A stretch of DNA of 64,000 bases. It comes from Colletotrichum lupini (Eukaryota > Ascomycota > Sordariomycetes > Glomerellales > Glomerellaceae). A program made the translations under genes and the position numbers. The stretch is taken from assembly GCF_023278565.1 (NCBI RefSeq), contig NC_064676.1, positions 806,001 to 870,000 of the forward strand. Direction: 5' to 3'. A model generated the notes under the pieces. That model worked only from the letters and a program-made list of their open reading frames with translations, was not told the origin of the DNA and searched no databases. How positions within the stretch are numbered: the stretch's first letter is position 1; every line of letters starts with the position of its first letter. Of this stretch, positions 48,543 through 61,425 are shown piece after piece.

Positions 48543-49427
48543 TCATGAAAAGTGTGAAGAGCCATCAGCTCTGGGCACCGCCGGTAACGGTCGCGTAATC
48601 TCCTCCATCGGGTGAATCGGCGGCGGCGCAGTCTCCTTGTCCAGAACCGACCGGCTTGACCCACTCGACTCCGGCGTCAACGGGACCCCGGCCCCCTCGG
48701 CATCCACGCCGGAACACCCCGGCCCAGTATAAGCCCGCCTCGCAGACGAAGCCGAACTCGAAGTCTCTGACCCGGACCTGCTCCTCCCCTCACTAGGCGC
48801 CCACTCCCCAGATATTTGTCGCCCATGGTGTAAATCCTCCCGATGCTCCCTCATCTGCTGCCTGCCCCGCGGGGGCTCCGGCATATCCACATCCGTCATC
48901 TGGTGGTGGTGGTGGTGGCGGCGGTGGTGCTGCTCCTGCATAGATGAGAGATCAAACACGTCCTCGCAGCTATTACTCCTCGACGGCCCACGACTCGCAA
49001 GCGACTTGCGAATCATGATGCTCCGCTGCAGCTCTTCTTCTTCCAGCCTCTCCAGGGCGCTGAGCTTGCGCCGGCGAGCGAATTCCTTCCGCGTGAGGTA
49101 AGGGTCCCGCTTACACGCCTCGCGGAACTGGGCGTTCTTTTTGCGGTCAAAGATGTAGAATAACGTCGCCGACATGATGGCGGATGCGCAGCAGAGGATG
49201 ACGATGATGAGGACCGTTGTTGTTCCGGCAGAGGAGGGTGATTCAATGTTTCCTGGTGTGCCGCCGATGCCGTTGCTTGCGTCTATTGGTGTTGGTGATG
49301 TTGTTTGTGCTGTTGATGTGTGTGAAGGAGATGCTGTTGCTATTGCTATTGTCGTCGTTGCTGCTTGAAATGTTGTTTGTATTCTTGCTTCTTCTCGTCT
49401 GAGTATGTCGGAGATGGCAGGTGCCAT
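48543..49427 (-). CDS. Single-pass membrane protein with Ser/Thr-rich ectodomain
   Basis: Intronless, 294 aa, starting MAPAISDIL. Residues about 20-65 are Thr/Ser/Pro/Ala-rich, like an O-glycosylated stalk. One strong membrane segment lies at about 70-92 (TTVLIIVILCCASAIMSATLFYI). It is followed by a positively charged juxtamembrane stretch (DRKKNAQFREACKRD), a Lys/Arg/Glu helix (RRKLSALERLEEEEL), a His run (positions about 168-175) and a long disordered Ser/Pro-rich tail ending RPLPAVPR. The charge pattern predicts a cytoplasmic C-terminus. There is no signal peptide, so it is type III-like. The layout recalls fungal wall-stress sensors, but there is no WSC domain; the function is unknown. 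Confidence 0.75.
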   Translation of the reverse strand: MAPAISDILRREEARIQTTFQAATTTIAIATASPSHTSTAQTTSPTPIDASNGIGGTPGNIESPSSAGTTTVLIIVILCCASAIMSATLFYIFDRKKNAQFREACKRDPYLTRKEFARRRKLSALERLEEEELQRSIMIRKSLASRGPSRSNSCEDVFDLSSMQEQHHRRHHHHHQMTDVDMPEPPRGRQQMREHREDLHHGRQISGEWAPSEGRSRSGSETSSSASSARRAYTGPGCSGVDAEGAGVPLTPESSGSSRSVLDKETAPPPIHPMEEITRPLPAVPRADGSSHFS

Positions 49428-52400
49428 GTCTTCTTATGTTGACGTTGCGGGCAGCAAGAGAACTGAGCGTTTTGTTTGTTGACAGCGGGACTTTGAACAA
49501 CATGCAGTCCTAGTCTCCAAGTCGTAGTCCGTTTACGCCCCGCCCCGGGGTCTCGACTCTTCTGCTTGCCCTTTCCCCTTCTAGATCCGAGAGTCGTAGC
49601 TGAGCTTTGGGGTGGGATAGAAGTTGAGAAAAGGTAGTAAAAAGATGGTGCCGCGATAGTGTACGCCAGCGCCGGTCTCCGGTGGTGCCAGTGTGACGGA
49701 TAAGGTGGGCGGAAGGGGGGCGTGGAGCAGAAGTAGGGGTGTGTTTGTGTGGGGTGTTTGTGCGGATGGTCAATGATGCTCCGGACGACTGCACCCAAGC
49801 GAAGACATCACCAATGTTTATGTGTGTAAGTATAGGCAGAATGGGGTTGTGGTTCTGTTGTTTCCGCTCGGAGCTTTTTGTTCGATGACGGGGACGAGAA
49901 TAGACAGCTCTGTGCGTGGACCCTCTCTAGATAAAAAGCCCGTGTGGTGATGATGGGGAGTGGTGATCAGAGTGTGAGGGGAAAAGGGATGACAGAAGGA
50001 GGGATGAGAGGTCCCCTTTATTACATGGTTTCTGAATCTTCCCTTGCGAGACACAATGGCTACTTCTTTCGCATTGAGATGAGAGAGCTTCACAAGAGCT
50101 TCCATGCAAGCAAGCATGGCCATGGAGGGGGAGGAATCCTATCAGACCCCTTGTCCAGCGTGAGGAGGGCACGAGCCGAAGCAAGCGAAGCAACTGCAAG
50201 GCAGAGAGGGTATCTCTACCGCTGAGTGGCCGGCATCTCTCGATGCCTTGGCCTTTTCCACTCACACTCGCGCAAAAGATTCATGGGTTGGGAGTGTGCA
50301 TATCGCCCAGCTGCGGACGTGGTGGATGAGGATGGGACGGGACTGGGGAAGGAAAAGCAGAAACAGAAACGAAAAAAGAGGGTAAATGTTTGGGAATAGT
50401 AGCCGTAGCCGTGTGAGTGTACCCCATAAGGCGCTGTTTCTGCGGGCAGCGATGCCACTCACAACTCACAACTTCTCTTTCTGTACTTCGTGTTGGACCA
50501 TGAACCATGGCCGCGAATCGTTCGCCCGGCGCCATGCGATGCGGCTATAATTGGCCGTGTTGCTCTCGTCGTGCTAGCATCCCTGTTCTCCCGCAGCAAG
50601 GAAACAGATCCGCCCCCCGACCAACCGCGGGGATCCAAGGGTATGTGGTGTGTCTGGAAAGGGATTTACCTGGACTTTTTGGGGCGGTTCATGTTTCTTG
50701 CGGCGGCTTTCTTTGCGGCGGCGAGGAAACGAATAAGGCCGAAGGTTGTCCTAAACGTATGCCTAATGTTCTCCCTAGATCGTTCCATATCTATCAATTC
50801 ATATCACAAACGAGAACCACTTGACTTGCGTCAGTCTCTGGGGCCATGGTGCTCGTCTGCCTGGCTGATCTGCGTTGGAGACACATCGAGGCTTGTTGGT
50901 CTTGGTAAAGCGAACGAGACTGCGCAGTAATGTTGCACTGAACCACAGTCTGACAGAGAGAAAAGAAGAGAACCTAAGCGTGGCTCTCCCAAACTTAGAA
51001 CAAGGTACCACAACGGGTCCACGAGGATCTACCTCAACTCGGCTTAGCCTAGGCGCTCAATCAGCTTTCTCAGATCCGCTCGGCCCAGCCAAAAACCCTG
51101 ACGCCTTACAGTCCAGCAGCAGCAGCAGCCCGGCGTGGTGTGCTTCGTGGGCCGAGCTGGACTCCGTGGACGAACACACACGCTGGAGAAGCTTCTTCGC
51201 TCGTTCGCGGGCGCCATGGCGGAAAGGCGAAGGACCCGCGGGGCGGAGCTGGAACACCACCATCTGCAGCTGTACGGATACTTGGAGTGTAGATCCTGGA
51301 CACACACCCTGTCGGTGGTGACCTGAATGCGGACCCCGTTGTGTTAGTGAGGCGCTGCTACTGCTGCAAGTCACTCACTCACTCATGAGTTCACTCACTG
51401 AAGACTTCACTCACGCAACCCGCTCACTCATCCTTTCCCCCACTCACTCACTCTGCAAACTGATGATTGAGCGAGGTTGCATCAAAATGGGCAATCATGC
51501 GACTACCTCGATTAGTTTCTACCCAGTTAAACAAAGAAATCACAATCCCTCGATTAAACACCTCACCCTCGGGTACAATGCTCACATTGTTTGCCCGCCG
51601 TGTCTAGACTCTGGCTCCTTTGTTCACTCTCACCCCCTTGTTAAACTGCCACAGGTCCCAACGTTCGATGACCGTTTCTGAAAATTCCAGCCCGCCCTCT
51701 CGCAACTTACACAAAGAAAAGACTCGGCTTGGCAGTAACATGATGCGAAGAATCGGCTTGGCCAAAGTCGGGCCGGGGAGGCAATCAACGGCTCAACAAA
51801 TTAAAGTATTAAGGTAACACGAAAGAGCACGAGGCACAATATGTGGCTTTTTCAGCCGCGAGTGGTAAGTGCTACGAGTCGGGTCCAACATCCCATTCAG
51901 AGCCATCGTCCCATTTTGCACCTTGAACACTTTCTCTCACTCGCTTCAGCTGAAATGGTTCAAACAGAATCTATCAAGACTGTTTTGGCAGGAAAACGTT
52001 GAAAGAACAAAACCAAAAACTCTGTCCATATCTCATCCAACGGGCGCATTGATCACTCCCACGCACCTCCTTCGCTGCAGCGCGGCCGTTTCAAAACGGC
52101 GACTGCATCAACAGCGAGCCTGCAGGATCTCTCCGGGATGGCCCTCGGCGAGAAAGAAAGAGATTCCATGATAAGAACCATACTTGCATTGGTGAAATCA
52201 AGGGGAAAAGGCCGCAATCCGAAAGTCAATGTAAGAAACAGAAGCAAGAAAGTCGATGTACGTTCCTGCATGCGAAAATGGTGAGGACGTTAGTCGCTGC
52301 AACTGCAAACCCCGTTCGAGCGTGATGAATTCCGGACATGTGAGCACCGCGGGATACCCTCTGCCTTACCCATGAACTCCGGATGGAGACACTTGGACGC

Positions 52401-54632
52401 CACGAGAGAAGAATGGGATGGAGGATCCTGGGAGATGGGATGCTCTTCGGGTTGGCTTGACGATGTTTGACTTATTCGCGAGCATACTGAGCTTCACTGG
52501 AATATGGAGTATGGTATACTACTCATCAATAGTCACAACGGCTTTCTCAGGCAGACGGTGTAATACTGTATCTGTCGCGCTACCTAGTGACACTGGGTAA
52601 GAGAGCAGTACTCAAAGTCATCTCGCGTTTCTTTCCGTCGAGATTATTTTCGGAGGCTCGATTTGCAGAAGAGCCCTAAACAGCCTCGGTTCATGCCGTC
52701 TTTCCCACGAAGGATTCAAACCCAAGCATGCTGTGAGGAAGGGTGGGGAGAAGAGAGAACGTCCGATTCTCAAACATCCCCTGCATCTTTTCTGAAGTTC
52801 TTTTCGGCGATTCCAAGTCAAAGTCAATGGGCACGACAAACCCGAGCCATCACCCATTCCGACTGGCGAGAACTTGGGAAAAGACTTTTCAGCAGAGTAG
52901 TTAGCATTGCGCTGCATGGCAGACTGAAGCAAAAGCACGGTCTACCATCAACGACTTGCTTGCATCAATGGGGTGAAACATTTTCATGTTCTCGGGCAGA
53001 AGGCTGCATGCTTCCAGCGTCTCAACTCTTCATCCCACAACTCAATTCGCCCGGGTGCTTTGGCCAGCGAAAGCAGGGTCGAACTTTGAAGAGTCCATCC
53101 CGTCTTTTCCCTCTGAAGCCGAGATCCTTTGGAATTGAGGAAACCACTCATCTCTTCGGGACAACATCTCTCAGCCTTCAACCAAAAACAAGATCCAAGA
53201 CCTTGATCCGGATGCGCCCACCCGTCCACGCCGTAGAGACGCACCCGACTTACACAAGTTCACACTCAAAGACTGAATCAACAGCCCAGGGCTCCTCGGA
53301 CCAGCTCATGCAGTAAGCAACCCCGTCCCCTCCCGTGCTGACAGACGCTGATCTTCCGTCCCCCATCGAACCGACGAGCCCCTCTGCCCCTCCCCAGGCA
53401 TCCTCCCATTCCTCCCGTGCCGTCCCCTCCCCCATGCTCCATCAATCACAACCTGGGAAACCCCGCAGCCGTTGTCGTCGGTAGGGGTGAAGCTGCTGTA
53501 TCCTGCTGCCTCAGCTTACCTACAGCCTCCGCACTTCCGACCTTCGGCAGAGAGGCAATCTCATTGGTGAATGGGGGGCTGGCTGACCCAGAAGATCATG
53601 ACTGAGACACATGCACACAACCCTCCGCTGACGTCCGGAAATGGATCATGATCGCGGTAAACGGTAAACCCCATTGTCGCGAGTCTACATTACGACACTG
53701 TGGATCGCCGGTGAGTGAGAACCTGGTGACGGCACAGCAGCGCGGCTGTGCTATTTTCACGACTCTGCTCAATGTTACCTTACCAAGGACACGAGTGAGC
53801 GATAAGCGCTGAACCGCGATTTGCGGTTATTGACCATGATTCTTTCCGCAACCCCCCGCCTATGAGCGAATTCGACAAAAGTGAGTTGGTCTTGGTGAAT
53901 GAGACCCTAGTTGAAGATGCCTGCCAAAGACCCTCAACTTTGCCGGGCCCAACGGGTGAACTCCTACGCGCCTCGTCAAGGCAGACCGAGAAATCTTCTA
54001 CGGGCCTTGCAACAGAAGCAATACCTGATCTCTTCATAACCCCTCATAGACTATGCGCAGAATGCAGAATGCATGGCAAAACACAAGACGAAGCCCGCGT
54101 TGCATCACGCAGCAGAGCCCCCCCGGGTTGATGTTCACTACACAGCCACAGCCCTGCTGCACGCCATCCGCAATAATCCAATGTTCGTACGGTACTCGCC
54201 TGCCTGCGGAAATGCATTCAATGACAGTCTGCATGCCCCCCTCTACACAGCCCTCCCGCTCTTCATGCCGCAGTCGAGACGGGACGGCTGCACGATGCCC
54301 GCTCCGAGTGTGGCGAATGACTTGTTCTTTGGTCATAAGGCAATTGATCCCGTTTGTGATGTCGTGCTTGTGGCGGAGTGTGGTGCCGTCCAGTCTGGGG
54401 TTATTCTGTAGTCTGGCGTGCTCTCATTCTCTCCCGCATTAAGCATCACTCAGCTTGAGATGACGTTGACGACTACCCGTCGTCTTGGCCTCATCCAGAC
54501 GAATGTTATCCACTGACGGTCATTTCCATTGAAATGGGGGTATCTTTTGGATCTCTAAAACGTCTCCAGTCTTCTATATGATGGCCGTCAACTCATGAAC
54601 CTCGCCTAGTCATTGCTTGATTGATATCAAGC
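49428..54632. other. Long intergenic stretch (5.2 kb)
   Basis: No convincing gene. Several open frames of 100-217 codons exist, but most lack an ATG. The one with an ATG, at 54073-54411 on the plus strand (112 codons), has some protein-like segments yet no recognised motif. Confidence 0.45.
51371..51454. repeat. Degenerate CACT tetranucleotide repeat
   Basis: The words CACTCACT recur at least five times across 84 bases with interruptions. The opposite strand reads GTGAGTGA. Confidence 0.7.
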
Positions 54633-57163
54633 TCATAGCGGATACGCATCGTCCGTTCGAGTAATGTAAATCTCCCCAACTAGAACCGTGCAACCGACCG
54701 TCATGGCAATGGCGATGATGGGTATGTTTTCCCTTGCAAAGTCCCTCCTGCTGACAAAGATGTGCTTTCTCTCCAGAATGTCCCTCCACAGCAGGCCAGC
54801 CAACGATGCGCTAAAGGCAGTGCTGAAGGCGCCGTAGTTGACTCCGAGAGCCATGCTGTAGACCGTCGCCCAGAAAGTGCGCTCGCTGATGGGCACACCA
54901 TTTTCTCGGTGGATCTGCTGCCACGCCTGGATCACGCGGGAGAGTAGGATTGTGGTGCCAATATTCGTACCCGCAAACTAAAGAAGGATCTCAAAAGTCA
55001 GCCTTTATACGGTAAAACGTCTTGGTCAAACCAGATCTGGACGGGCGAATACTCACGTTGCAGAGGATGACCGAGAGGAACCCCATGCCACCAATGGCAC
55101 CAATCGTTCCCGTCTTCTCAACCCAGTGATCCCATCCGTACGCAAACACCGGTACCCAGCCCTTGGTGACGAGAGCTTGCACAAGGACGAACATGGCAAA
55201 GGCAAAAGGGACGAGGGCGAAGGGTAGATGAGATAGCACCGCCATCACCGTGGGGAATGTCTCTTGTGACCAACGATACCCGTCCTTGAAGCGCGATACC
55301 AGCGTCGCCGGTTGCTTCTTGGAGCGGAAACTCGAGCTTCGGCGGGATTGTCTTCCGGTAGTCCCCTTCTCAATATCCGTAATCCCATCTGGCAGCGTTT
55401 GTGCTTCGCCAGGCCCACTAGCCGCAGCTGGCACAGCTCGTCTCCTACTTTCCGTAGAGCCCTCGCTCGGTGTTTTGCTGATATCGGCCTTCTCCGTTCT
55501 TTCCACGGCTGTAGACTGTGAAGATATGAGCTGCGGGCCTGCATTGCCAGTCACACTGTCGCTGTTTCCTGATGCTGGGATTGCTGGAGTAATCATGAAC
55601 TCGGCATCAGTAGCGTTCCGCTCCGACGCATTCGTGCTCGAATCGTTGCTGACTGGCGAAACCTCCTCATTTGCAACTCTGAGGCGTTCCTTATCTTCCA
55701 GAAGGTCGGTATCTTGGATATGAATCTCTGGTCTGGTTGCATGTGACATTGGCGACATCTCTGTCGTCTCTTGGTCCAAGCTTGTGTCTTCTTGGCCCAA
55801 TATGCCCGCGTTGCCCTTCTCTCTAATGCCTTCCTCTGCCCTGACAAGCTCCTCATCCTGTCCCTCTCGTCCCTGTTGTGCTATGCGGCGAGTCTCTTTT
55901 CTGTGGGACCAGCCGAACGCCAGGTCCCAGCATAGCATGATAAAAGCGGCCGGTAAAGTGACCCAAAAGACTTGCAGGTGCTGATCATCCTTCGGTTTCA
56001 CGTTTGCGGCATTGAGAGCCAGGACCGTAATTAGGGTCACCGACATGACAACAGCGCCAAAGGCAGCTCCTCCCTTGTCAAGCCAGGGGTTCAAAATCTC
56101 AATGGCTGAGAGCAACTGTGCTTGCGGACTGCTCTCGGGCGCTTGATCGGCATTGCTTGCGGCTCCTCTGGGGTTCGGGATGTTGGGGTTGACGGGCTTC
56201 GATTGCATGGCCTCCTCTGGCGGTTGAAACATCTCAATGGACTCGGGGATGAGCTTCTTGTCCGCAAAGATGATGTAGAGGAGAAACGGGAACAAGACGA
56301 TGGCCGTGACGACGACTGGCACAACCATGTTGGCCGTGTACTCGACGAATTTGATGTCGAAGGCACCTGCAAGCACGAGGTTGGTCGGGTTGGATGAGAC
56401 GAGAATGGCTGAGGCGATGTTGGCTATGGAGAACTGGGTGAAGATCCACGCTCTTGGGTACTTGATGTTGTTCGAGATTCGGGTCATATAGGCGAGGAAG
56501 GCCGTGCCGGACAAGATAATGGGATCGTTGCCGATGAAGGTGCCCAGGCAGAAGAAAAAGGCGTAGAGGTAGAAGAACAACCGGTAGCCGACCTTGCCTC
56601 CCCATTGAAGCACCTTGAGTGCCAAGTACCGAATGAGTCCCGAGGCGTCAATCGAAATGGCAATGTACGCCAGCGTCAGAAAGAAAACCATGATATCGAG
56701 AGGATGGATGCCGTTTTGGCCAATGGTTCCGTCGTACACTTCCTCCCTGCCAATTGCCAAGATGGCCAGGAGAAACAAGTCGGCGATCAATGGCGCAGTG
56801 ATTGAGTTCATTGGGAAGTCGAAGCGCTTGAAACGCTTGCGTCGAGGGGATATTCCCTCAAAGCGACCCTCCTTGAAGTCATCGTGAGTGTCTTCCTCGC
56901 GCGGTATCACCCGCAGCTTGCGAAGCACCTTCAACACCGCATCCCACAGTCGCGCAGGAACGTAAATTGGGATGTGGAAAGGAAACAGTACGACGATGTC
57001 TGTGCGCCCATTGAATCAATGAATTATCCATTTGCGACACATGTGCGATGCACATAAAGGCTTTTCAACGAAGGTACCACGACTTACTCGCAAGGAAGAA
57101 GGCTATCAACGTCACAATTGACCTCCATTCTCTGATCTGATCCGTCCGTGTATCGATGGCCAT
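54633..57163 (-). CDS. CitMHS/ArsB-superfamily ion transporter
   Basis: Three exons, complement of 57088-57163, 55057-56999 and 54633-54977. The introns are 88 and 79 bases, and the protein is 787 aa. Exon 1 plus the start of exon 2 rebuild the first membrane helix (VTLIAFFLANIVVLFPFHIPIYVP), which supports the start at 57163. The core shows about a dozen membrane segments with ion-transporter marks: DIMVFFLTLAYIAISIDASGL, TFIGNDPIILSGTAFLAYM, and NIASAILVSSNPTNLVLAG, a loop with the conserved Ser-Asn-Pro-Thr-Asn of the ArsB/NhaD/citrate group. A cytoplasmic loop of roughly 240 residues, rich in Ser, Glu and Thr, splits the two transport halves. The C-terminal exon carries the second-half repeat with FAGTNIGTTILLSRV. 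Substrate is not deducible; fungal relatives are annotated as arsenite, citrate or Na+/H+ carriers. Confidence 0.88.
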
Positions 57164-58698
57164 CGTAATCAATTAGAGTACGTGTCGAGACTTCGAGCCC
57201 TCATGGGGCCCAGGAATCAAGCGTCGACGAGAGAGAGGTTTAGAAAATTCGCAAGATCCATGTACGGAGTACTTCTCACGAAGTCTCTGAACGCGGTGAA
57301 GGAGGCAAGAACCGAATTGAGACGACGTGGGAATGTGCGAACCATTAAGTGGAGCCGGTGTACGTACAGTATATTTACCCAGCTTGCCAACGAAGAAGGC
57401 GCGGGTGATTCACGTCAGTCATCTCCTTCTCCATTTGACGGCGCCGCTTCATTTGCGGGGGACGACCGGTCCGGGTGATTGACGTTCCTTCAAGTCTTCC
57501 AAGTTCCAGTTTGGAACCAACCTAACACTGCCACCTCGCGCCTGAGCTAACGTTGCAAGGAAGAATACTGGAAGCCTGATGATCAAAAATTACGTTGAGC
57601 ATCTACAAACTCCCTGCACTTCCATCTTCGCTTCTATAAGCTTTGCCTCTTCTTTCTCACCGTCATCTTGATAATGTACCGTGCGAAACTGACTGGTTCA
57701 ACCATAGAGGAGGATTCTCAGCGTATCAAGCACGAGATATGCTAGAACAGAGTCGACCGCAGAGACTTAGAACCAACAGCCAGGCTGCCCGAGCTAACAT
57801 CATCCACCCACGTCAGCGAGATCGCCCGGCCATGTGAGGTCCGGGGAACGAGGAGACTCGAGAAGGAAAAGGCACTAAGACCTGAGACGGGGCGAGCTGG
57901 CGGGGTGGCATCAACGCCCGACTGGCGAGTTGATCTGGGCCCTAGTGCCTCAACCGGCATAGTATCCTGCACGGTTCCAATGCCATCAGCAAGCATCAGC
58001 AAGTCAGCGTGCCTCCGATTGAACATTGTTTCTCGTCAATGTCAGAGCCGACAGGGCACTGCAACCTCTACTGGCCAGAAACAGTTGACAATGCGTCCCT
58101 AGAAGCTCTCACATCTGCTGTGTTCCCATCCTTATGGGGCTTGGCGTTGTCGATTCGCCGGTCGGCATTTTGCAGCGTCAGATTCTCAGCGATGCTCACC
58201 TAAAGCACCTGCCTTTCTGTATCCTACGACTCGATAACATGATGAAGACGGTAAGATGGGCAACCGAATCCTTTTGCTGCGCCACCACCGCGGGGTTTCT
58301 GGAATGCTTGCCATCTAAACCCAAGCTTTTGCCCCTTGCGCCGTTGCTCTGCACTGCTCGCTGAGCCGCACCGGAAGAGCAAGCGAGCACACGAGCACCT
58401 TCCACTCACAGCCTTACCGTCAAGTGAGGTAATCAATGCCAGTATTGGACGGATACTCGGGCAATCGGAAGGGAAGGTGAACTTCTTCGGATGGAGGGGC
58501 GGGAGACGACCTCCATGTCTTGTCCAACTACCGATTAGAGAGGCAGCAGAAAGCCGTTTTCGTCGATTGACTATCTACAACTTCCACCGTTGCTACCGAG
58601 CAGGAAACAAACGAAAGCTTATTTTACCGAGCGTTCCCACATTAGATGGTCGAACCACGCTGTGTCAACCTTTCGGGAGAATTGATGGGACACGCGCG
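57164..58698. other. Divergent intergenic region
   Basis: Lies between the transporter (minus) and the next membrane protein (plus). No gene recognised; a TACGGAGTACT word occurs near 57264. Confidence 0.5.
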
Positions 58699-60859
58699 AT
58701 GCCACCGCTTTCACCTGCCCCTCTATTGCGTGCCATCATCAGCCAGCGGGCCACAGATCAGCTCACCGCGTCTTGCGGATCGTCTCCGGATTGCATAGAG
58801 GTTTTCTGCGGATGGCCAGTATCAGGGCAATATGGATTTGGCCAGCGAATCCTGTGAGCGATGCTTCTCTTTCTCCACTTTCTAATGCAATGGAACGGGA
58901 TTACATACAACCTACTAAGCGGTGGGCAAAACCGGGGACAAGTCCGAGGCAATCGCCCAAGACCTCATCGCTGTGATGTTGTCTCGGCCCTTTATACCTC
59001 GCTTTCTGTAGCAATCCAACTCTCGCTGGTTCGAGATTGGACACAGGACGAGTAGAGCGATGCGTGAATTGTACAAACACAACTAAAGGGCGAAGACGTT
59101 GCCCATCTGCAGCTTTTGAATCTCCTCGAATAGACGATGCTCTACGATAAGCGGGCCATAGCTGACATAGGGTGATCTAGGTATTACATTCTTTTGGCAG
59201 TATGCGTACTAGCTCGTGGAGAGAAATGGATCAGAGATGTCTGCATAGCAGCGGCATTGATCTTACCGGCCGTGGCTGCGGTGCATGGGATCGTTCTTGC
59301 TGCGCTCCACGTAAATGGTTAGTTTGGAGCAGAAAGGTCCCTAGTTTCTATCTGACACTCATTGCCTAGACGCTGCCGATATGGATATCTACGGGGCGCT
59401 TCAATTCTGCTCCATTGGCATTCTCGCAGTTCCGTTGACGGTCAAGAAGTCCGAGACGTACTTCCACGAAAAGGGACGCAACACTGTCTTTGTGTGGACG
59501 AGTCTGTTACTAGCAGGTAGGAAGCTCATCCCCCCAGAAGACGTATTTGCTCAGAGGTTGACCAACATTTATAGGTCTCGTGAGCTTGGCTGTCGAGTTC
59601 TACCGATCCAATTCTATTCCCTGCTATCAAGACAACAACGGCAATCCAATATCGTCGGACCCGAGAAAGTTCCCTTACGGAGACAGTCCATTATGCGGTA
59701 TTACCTGTTCCCAGACAGACGGGCCATTTTCTCGCTTGAGGCAAAAGGCTGCTAGTGAAATTTTCGTGGTGCCGAGGCCGAACGAGCTTCGATTTGGAAA
59801 CGCCATGTTTCTCGCGGTGGCATGTTGCGTTCCGGCCATAATCTCGCTCATCTCTATGAGAAACAAGATCGTTATCACCGATTGGATCAAGAGGCAGAAC
59901 GGGCCGCAGAAGGAAAAGGGAAACGAATCCGATGAATCCAAGGATCTACACCGAACGTTTAGCGGGTTCCTGAATCTGATCGAGATCTTCGTTTTTGGCG
60001 GCGCTGCCTTAGCCATTCTCATCCTCGGAGAGATCAATCTCTGGAGCCCCCAGATGGACTATCATACCGAGCCATTTGGAAGCGTTGGTGAGTTATATGT
60101 GCCTACGGGATGTCTATGTCGCTGACCAGTTCTCTTCCAGGCCAATGGGGCACCATTGTTGCAACAGGGCTAGCAATCGTGGGATCATTCCTCATTTACC
60201 TCCTAGACGGTATAAACGAGGCCCCGAAAGACCCGCTTAGCATCTGTGGCTGCGAACACTGTCGATTGATCTATGATCGGGCTCGAGAGGTAGACTCGGA
60301 GTCTTTCCAAGAAAGTGAAGATGGGCATGCAGACCACATTGAGCATGGCTTGCCGCCACTCACGAGCACGTCTACGCGCGGAACTCAGACAACCAAGCAA
60401 GGTCCGGGACATAGACGAAAGGTCTCTGCCGGCCTGGTCAAAGTTGGCAAATGGTTCGGCAGCACTACCGAAGATCCATTTGGGGCCCCCGACTACAGGG
60501 AAAAGCAGTGGCCAGAAGTTCCTGGAGAGCGGTTCAGAAGTTCCGCCTTGAAAGATACGGCTGAACAGTACAGCACATACCGAGAACATGAACCACAGGA
60601 GCCAGTATCACCAGGACACCACTCAGGAAGCGAAGGCGGGCCCGCGACGCCACGACCTATATCACCCATATCACAGGAATCGCCATTGTCGCCTCCGCCA
60701 CCGAGCAGAGCTAGGCCAAGGAACAACTCGGAGCCTGTTTATTCACGATCGCCATCGCGGCGGCGACCAGGCTCGCCTTCTTCTCCGGCTGGATCGCCCG
60801 AAGGCCCGCGAACTCGACGCCGGCAGACTCTTGAGGTCCCTGGGCAACGTCATTTGTGA
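58699..60859 (+). CDS. Fungal multi-pass membrane protein with disordered tail
   Basis: Five exons: 58699-58853, 59181-59317, 59370-59516, 59575-60087 and 60141-60859; 556 aa. Intron 1 is unusually long (327 bases, GTGAGC...GCTGAC...TAG); the others are 52, 58 and 53 bases. Exon 1 gives a Cys-containing ectodomain (SPDCIEVFCGWPVSGQYGFGQRI) that joins smoothly to the first membrane helix YYILLAVCVLA. Further helices are IAAALILPAVAAVHGIVLAAL, IYGALQFCSIGILAVPLTV, NTVFVWTSLLLAGLVSLAVEF, MFLAVACCVPAIISLI, FVFGGAALAILILGEI and QWGTIVATGLAIVGSFLIYLL. A CxxC pair (ICGCEHCR) follows the last helix, then a ~220-residue Pro/Ser/Arg-rich tail. The family recurs in filamentous ascomycetes with no known function. 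The start codon is the least certain part. Confidence 0.72.
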
Positions 60860-61425
60860 GTTTTCAAGACAACTGGAGGTGACCGAGAGCAGCTGAATGC
60901 TGTACAAGTTCGGGATCGAGGAGTGCTGGGATGACGTATTTAGTTTGAAGATGGTTGGTCAAATCCGTTGTGAGATTTCTTGTTCTCCTTTGCCCGCATT
61001 TTGGGAGGCGTTCGGTGTCAGTGCTGCTCGATATCCAGCCAGAAGTACAGAAATGCCACATGTAAGAATAGGAATAGCAGGATAGAAGTTCGATATGAAT
61101 GAGCGGCTCGCTTTGGTTCGATACTATGTCTGTTGTGCCCTCAACCGCGTTAACTTGCAGACGGGACATTTGAGGCCGAGTTTCAGAGCCGATGAAGGCA
61201 GTCTGTGATGGTCTGTGCTAAATTACCTAAGCCACATAAATGGCGACCAGGATAATGCCGAGGCCTACCCGACGGCATCCCCGCCAACGGACCGGAGCTA
61301 GACCGGGGTCGGAGCTGGGGAACCAAGTCGTCAACATCGATGATGCCGGTCTCGAACTTGTTCAACAACTTCCCCGCGAAAGCTTGTCCTCATTTCTTTT
61401 ATGATTTTGTCTAAAGACCTAGACA
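60860..61425. other. Intergenic, promoter of CoA-transferase gene
   Basis: 566 bases with no gene recognised. Confidence 0.5.

Noticed and set aside
52660..52720. GGTTTGAATCC on the minus strand as a tRNA T loop
   Set aside because: The T stem does not pair and no cloverleaf forms.
52663..53316. 217-codon open frame on the plus strand
   Set aside because: It begins at TTG, not ATG, has no motif, and its composition looks like translated spacer.
54073..54411. 112-codon ATG frame on the plus strand
   Set aside because: Some segments look plausible, but there is no recognised family or leader, and the opposite strand is equally open. Not supported enough to call.
58855..59180. Reading the long intron as exon with stops removed by RNA editing or RIP reversal
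   Set aside because: A standard GT-AG intron joins the ectodomain directly to the first membrane helix with a natural protein sequence, so editing is not needed.
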